A stretch of DNA of 5,939 nt from Betaproteobacteria bacterium (GCA_025362705.1 JANYFH010000029.1:1-5939); one strand, 5' to 3'; positions 1 through 5,794 are shown, counted from the first letter of the stretch. Made by a program: numbers and translations. The notes: generated by a model from the letters alone, not told the origin.

Positions 1-1
1 G

Positions 2-2071
2 GCGATGGGGTTCGGCGGCCCGCACGCAGCCTTCCTGGCTTGCAAAGATGCTTACAAGCGTCAGTTGCCGGGGCGTCTGGTTGGGGTGTCGGTGGACACA
101 ATAGGCAACCCGGCATATCGCCTGACATTGCAAACGCGCGAGCAACATATTCGCCGCGAAAAAGCGACCAGCAACATCTGTACGGCGCAGGCATTGTTGG
201 CGGTGATGGCGACGATGTACGCCTCGTATCACGGTCCGGCTGGATTGAAACGCATTGCGCTGTACGTACATTGGCTTGCCGCGACGTTTGCGAGCGGTCT
301 AACGCAGCTCGGCCACAAGGTCGCAGATGCCAATTTTTTCGATACCTTGAAAATTCGTACGGGCGCTGAGACCGACGCGATCTACCAGCGCGCATTGGCA
401 AAGAAAATAAATCTGCGCAAAGTCGATGCCGAAACGCTCAGTGTCTCGCTAGACGAAACCACCACCGCGGATGACATCGACGTGCTCTGGCAGCTATTTG
501 CTACCACCGGCAAAACAATGCCAGCCTTCACCGCTGTCGAGGCTTCGGTGGGCATGATGCTGCCCGCCGATTTGCAGCGCACCTCTGCCTATCTCACACA
601 TCCGGTATTCAATCGTTATCACTCCGAAACCGCGATGCTGCGCTACCTGCGCATGCTGGCTGATCGCGATCTGGCACTCGACCGCACCATGATTCCGCTG
701 GGCTCGTGCACGATGAAACTCAACGCCACCACAGAGATGATCCCGGTGACCTGGCCGGAATTTGCCGACATCCATCCGTTTGCACCCGACGATCAAACCG
801 TCGGCTATCGCGAAATGATTACGGGTCTCGAAAAAATGTTGTGCGAAATCACCGGCTACGATGCGGTCTCGCTGCAGCCAAACTCCGGCGCGCAGGGCGA
901 ATACGCGGGCCTACTCGCAATACAGGCGTACCACCGCGCACGTGGTGACGCGCATCGCAACATCGTGCTGATTCCAAGCTCCGCGCACGGCACCAATCCT
1001 GCGTCGGCACATCTGGCCGGCATGGAAGTGGTGGTGATCGCATGCGACATTGGTGGCAACGTTGATATCGCTGATCTCACGCGTCAGACTGAATTGCATA
1101 AAAACGATTTGGCCGCGCTGATGGTGACGTACCCATCCACCCACGGCGTGTTCGAAGACGCGATTGTCGATATCTGCAACATCGTGCATCAACACGGCGG
1201 CCAGGTGTATCTCGATGGCGCGAACATGAACGCATTGGTGGGCACGGCGCGACCCGGCAAATTCGGTGCGGATGTCTCGCATTTGAATTTGCACAAAACC
1301 TTTTGCATCCCGCATGGCGGCGGCGGTCCCGGTGTCGGCCCAGTGGCCGTGCGTGCACACTTGGCACCCTACCTGCCTGCACGTGCGACCATCGATCACG
1401 ATCATCCGGTCGGCCCGGTAAGCGCCGCGCCGTACGGAAGTGCGAGCATCCTCGCCATCTCGTGGGCGTACATCACGCTGATGGGCGCGCAGGGATTGAA
1501 GCAAGCAACGCAAGTGGCGATATTGAATGCCAACTACATCGCCGCAAAACTTGCACCGCATTACCCGGTGCTCTACACCGGCAAGACCGGCTTGGTTGCG
1601 CACGAATGCATTCTCGACCCGCGCGTGCTCAAGGAAAAAACCGGTATCAGCGCCGAAGACATCGCCAAGCGCCTGATCGATTTTGGCTTTCACGCGCCGA
1701 CACTTTCATTCCCCGTCTCCGGCACGCTGATGGTAGAGCCGACCGAGAGCGAATCGAAGGAAGAACTTGATCGCTTCATCGAAGCGATGATCACCATCCG
1801 CGAAGAGATCCGCACCGTTGAAGAAGGCAAAATGGATCGCGACGACAACCCGCTGCGCAATGCGCCGCACACTGCTGCGATGGTGATGAGTGACCAATGG
1901 CTGCACGACTACACACGTCAGCGCGCGGCGTTTCCGGTGAAAAGTTTGGCGCAGACAAAGTACTGGCCGCCGGTAGGCAGGCTCGACAATGTTTACGGCG
2001 ACAAAAATGTGTTTTGCAGTTGTCCGCCGTTGCTGAGCTACCAGCCTGAAAAAGTACAGGCCGCAGAATAA
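2..2071 (+). CDS. gcvP: Glycine dehydrogenase (decarboxylating), P-protein, C-terminal part (5'-truncated by window edge)
   Basis: This is the P-protein of the glycine cleavage system. It uses PLP to decarboxylate glycine and passes the aminomethyl group to lipoyl-GcvH in the cytoplasm. The frame is open from the first base, and the segment matches E. coli-type GcvP from the MGFGGPHAAF block to the C-terminal VYGDKNVFCSCPPL block. Full-length single-chain GcvP is about 950-960 residues, so roughly 270 N-terminal residues lie outside the window. The ATG at 5-7 is internal, not a start. Counting that Met as 1, the PLP-binding lysine is K431 (codon 1295-1297) in LNLHKTFCIPHGGGG, followed by the glycine-rich loop. 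Other conserved blocks are REQHIRREKATSNIC, LTHPVFNRYHSE, IPLGSCTMKLNA, QPNSGAQGEYAGLLAI and SAHGTNPASAHLAGM. No frameshift or internal stop is seen. The stop is TAA at 2069-2071. Identity is very secure; gcvT and gcvH are expected upstream but not visible. Confidence 0.97.
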   Translation, partial: AMGFGGPHAAFLACKDAYKRQLPGRLVGVSVDTIGNPAYRLTLQTREQHIRREKATSNICTAQALLAVMATMYASYHGPAGLKRIALYVHWLAATFASGLTQLGHKVADANFFDTLKIRTGAETDAIYQRALAKKINLRKVDAETLSVSLDETTTADDIDVLWQLFATTGKTMPAFTAVEASVGMMLPADLQRTSAYLTHPVFNRYHSETAMLRYLRMLADRDLALDRTMIPLGSCTMKLNATTEMIPVTWPEFADIHPFAPDDQTVGYREMITGLEKMLCEITGYDAVSLQPNSGAQGEYAGLLAIQAYHRARGDAHRNIVLIPSSAHGTNPASAHLAGMEVVVIACDIGGNVDIADLTRQTELHKNDLAALMVTYPSTHGVFEDAIVDICNIVHQHGGQVYLDGANMNALVGTARPGKFGADVSHLNLHKTFCIPHGGGGPGVGPVAVRAHLAPYLPARATIDHDHPVGPVSAAPYGSASILAISWAYITLMGAQGLKQATQVAILNANYIAAKLAPHYPVLYTGKTGLVAHECILDPRVLKEKTGISAEDIAKRLIDFGFHAPTLSFPVSGTLMVEPTESESKEELDRFIEAMITIREEIRTVEEGKMDRDDNPLRNAPHTAAMVMSDQWLHDYTRQRAAFPVKSLAQTKYWPPVGRLDNVYGDKNVFCSCPPLLSYQPEKVQAAE

Positions 2072-2080
2072 CCACAACAC

Positions 2081-2085
2081 AAGGA
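2081..2085 (+). promoter_or_regulatory. Ribosome binding site of the DUF427 gene
   Basis: AAGGA lies 6 nt before the ATG at 2092, in the 20-bp gap after the gcvP stop. It fixes the start of the downstream gene and, with no terminator in the gap, suggests translation from the gcvP message. Confidence 0.7.
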
Positions 2086-2091
2086 ATTCAC

Positions 2092-2382
2092 ATGGCAACA
2101 GCCAAATGGAAAAACACAATCATCGCGGACGCTGCCGCGAGTGAAATCGTTGTGGTTGAAGGAAATATTTATTTTCCGATTACCGCTGCGCGACGCGAAC
2201 ACTTGCAGACGAGCGATCACAAGACGGTGTGCCCGTGGAAAGGCACCGCGCATTACTACGACGTTGTTGTCGATGGCAACGTGAACCAGAATGCGGCGTG
2301 GTATTACCCGGAGCCGAAGGACGCGGCAAAGCAGATTACGGGGCGGGTTGCGTTCTGGAAGGGTGTGGAGGTAATCGCGTAG
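2092..2382 (+). CDS. DUF427 domain protein (copy 1, intact)
   Basis: This is a 96-residue cytoplasmic protein of the DUF427 family (PF04248, also called NTP_transf_9), whose biochemical role is not established. There is no signal peptide or membrane segment. The family signature is complete: SDHKTVCPWKGTAHYY at residues 41-56, AWYYPEP at 69-75 and VAFW at 86-89, and the length fits the short single-domain form. The ATG is supported by AAGGA six bases upstream. The gene begins 20 bp after gcvP in the same direction with no terminator between, so co-transcription with the glycine cleavage gene is likely, though a functional link is only inference. A second copy, 76 of 83 residues identical over the shared part, lies at 3284-3535. 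Family assignment is confident; function is unknown. Confidence 0.9.
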   Translation: MATAKWKNTIIADAAASEIVVVEGNIYFPITAARREHLQTSDHKTVCPWKGTAHYYDVVVDGNVNQNAAWYYPEPKDAAKQITGRVAFWKGVEVIA

Positions 2383-2450
2383 CAAGTGCTTCAAAGTGCA
2401 TGATCACCATATACAACCATACCGGCAAACTGGCGGCATCTGGCACGTCT

Positions 2451-2471
2451 AGTGTCGTAAAAACTTACACT
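2451..2471 (+). promoter_or_regulatory. Candidate activator (enhancer) palindrome upstream of the sigma-54 promoter
   Basis: AGTGT (2451-2455) and ACACT (2467-2471) form a perfect 5+5 bp inverted repeat with an 11-bp spacer. A second overlapping dyad, CAC-N5-GTG, lies at 2444-2454. The centre, 2461, is about 98 bp upstream of the predicted transcription start at ~2559, the usual place for a sigma-54 enhancer-binding protein site. The AT-rich stretch 2488-2530 between this site and the promoter would be easily bent. In exosortase bacteria the PrsK/PrsR sensor-regulator pair is the known candidate activator, but I cannot confirm that this is a PrsR site. Confidence 0.35.
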
Positions 2472-2532
2472 CCGCATGCCTTGGAATTCTCATAATTATT
2501 TAACTAATTGCTTTATATAACTATTTTATTCA

Positions 2533-2548
2533 TGGCGCATTACTTGCT
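2533..2548 (+). promoter_or_regulatory. Sigma-54 (RpoN) -24/-12 promoter of the PEP-CTERM gene
   Basis: The sequence TGGCGCATTACTTGCT matches the RpoN consensus TGGCRC-N5-TTGCW. The invariant GG (2534-2535) and GC (2546-2547) are exactly 10 bp apart. Taking C2547 as -12 predicts transcription from about 2559, a 39-nt leader before the ATG at 2598. It follows that the upstream in-frame ATGs at 2508 and 2532 lie before or inside the promoter and cannot be used from this transcript. RpoN control of PEP-CTERM genes through PrsK/PrsR is established in some exosortase bacteria, which fits. Confidence 0.75.
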
Positions 2549-2597
2549 CATTGTTTGGTATCGTCGTACGTTCGACTCTGCCTTAGCGGTGCGAAAA

Positions 2598-3191
2598 ATG
2601 AAAATATCGGTGTTTGTTAGGAACCTGACAGTGGCTGGTGCTGCATTTGCAGCAATTTCATTTGGGATAGGTCAAGCAGCGGCGACTACCTTCACCTTTA
2701 CTTTTCAGGGTACGAATGTTTACGGGTCTGGTACCTTGAACGCAACGGATAATGGTGACGGATCGTTTACCGCGATAAGCGGGTCAGGACAGGAAGCCAT
2801 ATTCGGTGGTGCAACGGAATTTTTTACATTGTTCAATCCGTTAGTGCAGGGGTACCAATTGTCCCCAACAGGCAGGTTTATTTTCGATAACCAGTTATAT
2901 CCGGCTCGCGATCCCATGCTCGCCATAGGTGGATTGTTGTTTTATACGGGCGCTGGCAACGAAGTGAACATTTGGGGTGCGACTGGTGGCAGTCCTGGCA
3001 ATCCAAGCTCGCCTGGTGGTGGTTATACATATGCCCAGTGGCAGCCAACAATTGGAAATTACTCTCCGTACGAAGCTGTGTCATTCCAACTCACTACAGT
3101 TCCAGAGCCAGCATCCCTGACTTTGTTGGGCCTCGGCCTTCTCGGTTTGGCGGCGGTACGTCGCAAATCACGCAAAATCGTTACTACCTAA
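2598..3191 (+). CDS. PEP-CTERM sorting domain protein, secreted exosortase substrate
   Basis: This is a 197-residue exported protein. Residues 1-29 are a Sec signal peptide: basic start (MKISVFVRN), hydrophobic core, and a likely cut after QAAA before TTFTF. The mature part is Cys-free and rich in Gly, Ser, Thr, Asn and aromatics, with GSGTLNATDNGDGSF near residues 42-56 and a Gly/Pro/Ser-rich stretch around 130-140, consistent with an extracellular matrix or surface protein. The C-terminus is a textbook PEP-CTERM: VPEP at 168-171, hydrophobic helix to about 187, then the basic tail RRKSRK. Exosortase (EpsH/XrtA type) is expected to recognise PEP and process it at the inner membrane; no exosortase gene is in the window. 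I chose ATG 2598 because the signal peptide starts there and the sigma-54 promoter overlaps the earlier ATGs; the Shine-Dalgarno is weak. Base composition is richer in A/T than gcvP. The exact role is unknown. Confidence 0.9.
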   Translation: MKISVFVRNLTVAGAAFAAISFGIGQAAATTFTFTFQGTNVYGSGTLNATDNGDGSFTAISGSGQEAIFGGATEFFTLFNPLVQGYQLSPTGRFIFDNQLYPARDPMLAIGGLLFYTGAGNEVNIWGATGGSPGNPSSPGGGYTYAQWQPTIGNYSPYEAVSFQLTTVPEPASLTLLGLGLLGLAAVRRKSRKIVTT

Positions 3192-3207
3192 AAGGCTTAC
3201 CAGTTTT

Positions 3208-3240
3208 AAAAAAAAGCCCGCCGTGTGCGGGCTTTTTTTT
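3208..3240 (+). terminator. Intrinsic terminator after the PEP-CTERM gene
   Basis: GCCCGC (3216-3221), loop CGTGT, GCGGGC (3227-3232) is followed by eight T and preceded by eight A, so the stem can extend to 14 bp. It begins 16 bp after the PEP-CTERM stop codon and is symmetrical enough to work in both directions. It closes the PEP-CTERM unit and separates it from the second DUF427 copy 44 bp downstream. Confidence 0.92.
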
Positions 3241-3258
3241 GGCTTTCCCCGCCAAGAA

Positions 3259-3274
3259 CACCGGGGCACCGGGG
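3259..3274 (+). repeat. 8-bp perfect tandem repeat at the start of the altered DUF427 copy
   Basis: CACCGGGG occurs twice in direct succession (3259-3266, 3267-3274), just upstream of where similarity to the intact DUF427 gene begins. It could be a short duplication scar at the rearrangement junction, or chance. Confidence 0.5.
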
Positions 3275-3283
3275 ATTACGGCG

Positions 3284-3535
3284 GCCGCAGCGAGTGAAGC
3301 CGTTGTGGTTGAAGGAAATATTTATTTCCCGATTACAGCCGCGCGACGCGGACACTTGCAGGCCAGCGATCACCAGACAGTGTGCCCATGGAAAGGCACC
3401 GCGCATTATTACGATGTGGTTGTCGATGGCAACGTGAATAAGAATGCGGCGTGGTATTACCCGGAACCGAAAGATGCGGCCAAGCAGATTGCAGGGCGGG
3501 TGGCGTTCTGGAAGGGTGTGGAGGTTGTGGCTTAG
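3284..3535 (+). pseudogene. Second DUF427 copy, lacking its normal 5' end and start codon
   Basis: Similarity to the intact copy starts at the AAASE block (copy 1 residue 14) and runs to the stop with no gap. Of 83 shared residues 76 are identical, and about 29 of 252 bases differ. The signature SDHQTVCPWKGTAHYY and the AWYYPEP and VAFW blocks are intact. The first ~13 residues are not clearly matched, no ATG lies between the terminator and this block, and no Shine-Dalgarno is seen. The only near-length start is TTG at 3239, inside the terminator T-tract, which would give 98 residues beginning with AFPAKNTGAPG; GTG 3305 would remove the first strand. About 21 of the differences are at third codon positions, so the copy evolved as a working protein gene for most of its history. 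It is either a recent pseudogene or a gene with an unusual start. Confidence 0.7.
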
Positions 3536-3700
3536 CGGGTGGCCTTAATGCGATTGGCTGCAAAGAGAAACACTAGCACTGGCGCGGCACTCAGAGCATT
3601 TTGTGGCTGGGAGGCTCGCCGAATGGCGTTCTGCGAGTTTAGGTGTGGGGACTTACGGTATGAGACATTTGCTGTGGTTGACCCTTGTTGCTCCCCACTT
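3536..3700. other. Convergent intergenic region without a recognised feature
   Basis: This region separates the + strand DUF427 copy from the 3' end of the - strand DUF2971 gene. A 7-bp inverted repeat, GTGGGGA (3645-3651) and TCCCCAC (3692-3698), has a 40-nt loop and no T-run, so it is not a convincing terminator. The + strand reading frame across 3539-3787 has no Shine-Dalgarno or recognisable protein and runs into the DUF2971 gene. Confidence 0.4.
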
Positions 3701-4417
3701 CTAGATTCTTCGCGCCACGAAACCAGAATCACTATCATCGGGTTGCATTTGCGCAAAGGTACCGCAACCGGAATATTGCGATGCTAATTCCGTAATGCGA
3801 TCAATCTCTGCGGGAGGAGTTCGCAGACCAAAAGTGATCTCGCGCAAAGCTCCTCGAGGAATTTGCATTGGCCCCGGGATAGTTCGGATGATTCTCACTT
3901 CTTCCTCATAGCTCCATGCTTCTGTTTTTGTGGTGAGATAGAGCTTCGCCAACTCGTCAACGAAACGTTCGGGTTGCTGTTGATTGATCGTGGCAGTCTG
4001 AAGATACTGGGTAACAGTGTTTTGTCCGTATTTGACGAAATCAAAGCAAACGAATTTGTTCTGCACATCCGAAATAAAGTTTTTATCGAATTGGTACGTT
4101 AACACCACACCGCGATGCTCGTCCGCGTAATGCGCCCAGAGCAGCTCGCTTGTGGAAGTTTGCGAAAGGGAGAAAACGCCAAATCCGGCAAATTGTTGGG
4201 CCCACGCATCCAGCATTCCATCGTCGCGTTTTAATGCTGCTTCCAAGAGTTCTGCGCGCAATCCCGAAGTAGAATTTGCGGCACGAGCCAGCGCTTTGCG
4301 AATATCCACGTGACAGTCGAAAGGATCGTTGAGCTTTTCTGGCTTTGCGAAGAACCAAGTTCGATTGACTATCGAATCTGTCAATCGCGGGCTTATCGCC
4401 CGATATTTAAACAACAT
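3701..4417 (-). CDS. DUF2971 family protein
   Basis: This is a 238-residue soluble protein of the DUF2971 family (PF11185), function unknown. The family's usual landmarks are present in order: LFKYR at the very start, KLNDPFDCHVD near residue 30, FSLSQTSTSELLWAHYADEHRGVVL around 82-106 with the characteristic W-x-HYAD-x-H-x-G core, and EAWSYEEEVRII near 166-177. I chose ATG 4417 because GGGGA lies four bases upstream and family similarity begins there. An ATG 15 bp further up (4432) is in frame and possible, adding MSGES, but its leader is poorer. The gene reads leftwards 56-71 bp after the cupin gene and may share its transcript. It converges on the DUF427 copy. It is richer in A/T than the cupin and HEAT-repeat genes, which may reflect transfer; DUF2971 genes are often scattered and accessory. 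No catalytic residues can be named. Confidence 0.85.
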   Translation of the reverse strand: MLFKYRAISPRLTDSIVNRTWFFAKPEKLNDPFDCHVDIRKALARAANSTSGLRAELLEAALKRDDGMLDAWAQQFAGFGVFSLSQTSTSELLWAHYADEHRGVVLTYQFDKNFISDVQNKFVCFDFVKYGQNTVTQYLQTATINQQQPERFVDELAKLYLTTKTEAWSYEEEVRIIRTIPGPMQIPRGALREITFGLRTPPAEIDRITELASQYSGCGTFAQMQPDDSDSGFVARRI

Positions 4418-4458
4418 GGATTCCCCGCTCATGCCCTATCGTGCCACAACCGCATGTA

Positions 4459-4478
4459 TCCGCCAATGGACCGGCGGA
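4459..4478 (-). other. Small hairpin between cupin and DUF2971 genes
   Basis: TCCGCC (4459-4464) pairs with GGCGGA (4473-4478) over an 8-nt loop, in the gap between two leftward genes. There is no T-run on the minus strand, so it is not a standard terminator. It could weaken readthrough or protect an mRNA end, or be chance. Confidence 0.25.
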
Positions 4479-4488
4479 ATCTTACGTC

Positions 4489-4986
4489 TCAATTCGTACC
4501 CGCTCTCGCCTCCCCATCATGCCCGCCCAGCACCCGTGGCGGAACATCAGTCCACGCGTCTTTCCGTGTTTTCTCATGCGCCGGATTCATCGGATAGTGG
4601 ATCCGATTCTCCGGCTTCGGCTTCTCGCCGATAACCATGAGCCTTACCTCCGAATCGGTATTGTTCAGGAACGTGTGGCAGATCCCCGTGCCTGCAGGAA
4701 ATCCCACTGCGTCGCCTGGCTCCAGACGGTGAAGCGTGCCGTCAATCCAGACATCCGGATTACCATCCAGCACATACGCAAATTCCTCCTCCGCACTTTC
4801 AGCATGCGGGTACGAGGTTCGGCGTCCTGGTGGAAGGCGCTCATGATGAATGCCGATGCGCGTCAAGCCAAGCAACTGTCCGATTGGCGCGCCGATGGAG
4901 AGAAGCTCGTCGCTGTTCGGATAGTGACTGTCATCGGCTTTCTCCAAGTCGCGCCAATGGCGTATGAAATTCGGTCGCTCACTCAT
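4489..4986 (-). CDS. Cupin domain protein (COG3837-like)
   Basis: This is a 165-residue cytoplasmic protein with one cupin beta-barrel. Motif 1 reads PHAESAEEEFAYVLDG (60-75) and motif 2 reads GDAVGFPAGTGICHTFLNN (91-109). Expected metal ligands are H61, the residue at 63, E68 and H104. Position 63 is Glu rather than the second His of the classical HXH; from memory, close relatives share the PHAE form. The tail ENRIHYPMNP (126-135) is also typical of this family. Substrate is unknown; relatives are annotated only as cupins. The start at 4986 is fixed by AGGAG seven bases upstream and by the conserved onset; an in-frame extension to 5082 would translate the palindromic repeat and is rejected. 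The gene follows the HEAT-repeat gene after a 142-bp gap filled mostly by the repeat, and precedes the DUF2971 gene. Confidence 0.88.
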   Translation of the reverse strand: MSERPNFIRHWRDLEKADDSHYPNSDELLSIGAPIGQLLGLTRIGIHHERLPPGRRTSYPHAESAEEEFAYVLDGNPDVWIDGTLHRLEPGDAVGFPAGTGICHTFLNNTDSEVRLMVIGEKPKPENRIHYPMNPAHEKTRKDAWTDVPPRVLGGHDGEARAGTN

Positions 4987-4991
4987 TTTGG

Positions 4992-4996
4992 CTCCT
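4992..4996 (-). promoter_or_regulatory. Ribosome binding site deciding the cupin start
   Basis: On the minus strand AGGAG stands 5 nt before the ATG ending at 4986. It is the best Shine-Dalgarno of the three minus-strand genes and rules against the longer frame starting at 5082. Confidence 0.75.
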
Positions 4997-5013
4997 GAAA
5001 AATTTTGTCGGCG

Positions 5014-5113
5014 CGTAGGTTGGGCTGGCTTCATCAAGCCCAACATCAACAACGGATCAATTTGAACATATCGGACTGGCATTGTTGGGCTGATGAAGCC
5101 AGCCCAACCTACG
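5014..5113. repeat. Composite inverted repeat (REP/MITE-like palindromic element)
   Basis: The left arm (5014-5045, 32 nt) and right arm (5083-5113, 31 nt) are reverse complements apart from one extra A in the left arm, around a 37-nt centre. The outer ends read CGTAGGTTGGGCTGG inward. Each arm is itself palindromic: GTTGGGCT/AGCCCAAC at 5019-5026/5037-5044 and again at 5084-5091/5101-5108. The element can therefore fold as one long hairpin or as two separate ones. GTAGGTTGGG-type palindromes are, from general knowledge, common dispersed intergenic repeats in proteobacteria. No target-site duplication is obvious. It lies 28 bp upstream of the cupin start and 15 bp after the HEAT-repeat gene's stop. 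Confidence 0.9.
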
Positions 5114-5128
5114 AATTAAAATTTTCTC

Positions 5129-5794
5129 TCAGGCTTTTTTCCGAGCCCAGATCTTGGCAATGTAGGGAATCGCATCAGGAAATTCGCAAGCCGTGTTTCC
5201 CGGATCGAACGCCACCGGGCCGATGCGTTTGATGGCCGCCTCGGCGGCTTTGCGCGAGCTGGCGCTGCGGCCGCCGATGCCGATCAGCACGTACATCATT
5301 GTGCGCCTCGTCCAGTTCTCCGCCTTGTGGATGTCGGCTTCAATGCGCTTGATGTAGTCGAGCGACGTGACTTCGTCGATCGAGATACCTTCTTTGGCGC
5401 AGTGCCCCACCATCGACCATCCGGCGCGGCGCATTTTGGGATCTGCGAGCCAGGCTTCACGGATTTTCGCAGCCATTGAAGTTCGGCTGGCAAGCGCGGC
5501 CAGAGCCTCGGCGGTGGAGGAATCCTTCACTTCCGAGGCCCAGGCCTTCAGTTCTTTTTCCGTGAGGGTGGTGGCGTCGGCGACCATGCACGCGAGCAGC
5601 CGCGCGTCGTGATTGCCAGTGCGCCACAGTTGGCCAGCCAGCGCGTGGTCCACCTTGATTTGCTTCTGGACCTTAGCCAGGTCGCCAAACTTCACGCCGA
5701 ACATGGGCTCAGCGGCGCCATGGCGGCACCAGGTCTTCCGCGTTTGTTCGCTGCCCAGCGCTTCCAGTTGTTGCATCGTGTCGGTCAAATTCAT
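5129..5794 (-). CDS. DNA alkylation repair enzyme-like HEAT-repeat protein (AlkD superfamily)
   Basis: This is a 221-residue all-helical soluble protein of the DNA_alkylation family (PF08713, COG4912). Characteristic segments are HGAAEPMFGVKFGDLAKVQK (25-44), LWRTGNHDARLLACMVAD (56-73), the RRAGW helix (122-126), and the C-terminal TACEFPDAIPYI block (201-212). Length is close to AlkD (about 235). AlkD removes N3- and N7-alkylpurines without base flipping, using a Trp-x3-Asp pair and an Arg. By my manual alignment the Trp-Asp pair falls in DSSTAEAL (91-98), where no Trp-x3-Asp is visible, while an Arg is present at 122-123. Glycosylase activity is therefore uncertain. The start at 5794 has GGTGA four bases upstream, and its strand has a consensus TATAAT about 62 bp before the ATG. 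It is the first gene of the leftward group. Domain family is confident; activity is not. Confidence 0.85.
   Translation of the reverse strand: MNLTDTMQQLEALGSEQTRKTWCRHGAAEPMFGVKFGDLAKVQKQIKVDHALAGQLWRTGNHDARLLACMVADATTLTEKELKAWASEVKDSSTAEALAALASRTSMAAKIREAWLADPKMRRAGWSMVGHCAKEGISIDEVTSLDYIKRIEADIHKAENWTRRTMMYVLIGIGGRSASSRKAAEAAIKRIGPVAFDPGNTACEFPDAIPYIAKIWARKKA

Noticed and set aside
911..1693. 260-codon minus-strand frame opposite gcvP
   Set aside because: It is a shadow of the conserved gcvP frame in G/C-rich codons; no recognisable domain and no Shine-Dalgarno.
2441..2456. Second sigma-54 promoter beginning TGGCACG
   Set aside because: The -24 half is perfect, but the position 10 bp after GG reads GT, not GC, and no TTGC follows.
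2508..2597. Longer PEP-CTERM start at 2508 or 2532
   Set aside because: The extra residues would precede a complete signal peptide, and these ATGs lie upstream of or inside the sigma-54 promoter.
2972..3535. A 187-codon + strand frame joining the end of the PEP-CTERM region to DUF427 sequence
   Set aside because: Its first half is the PEP-CTERM gene read out of frame, and it runs through a strong intrinsic terminator. Only the DUF427 part has protein similarity.
3645..3698. Terminator between the convergent genes
   Set aside because: The only inverted repeat is 7 bp with a 40-nt loop and lacks a T-run on either strand.
4441..4998. 185-codon + strand frame opposite the cupin gene
   Set aside because: Antisense shadow of a gene with clear cupin motifs; its product matches nothing recognisable.
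4987..5082. 32-residue N-terminal extension of the cupin protein
   Set aside because: It would be translated from the palindromic repeat, while the ATG at 4986 has a strong Shine-Dalgarno and matches the family start.
5014..5113. CRISPR or insertion-sequence terminal repeats
   Set aside because: There are only two arms, inverted rather than direct, with a 37-nt centre and no transposase gene; it fits a REP/MITE-like palindrome instead.
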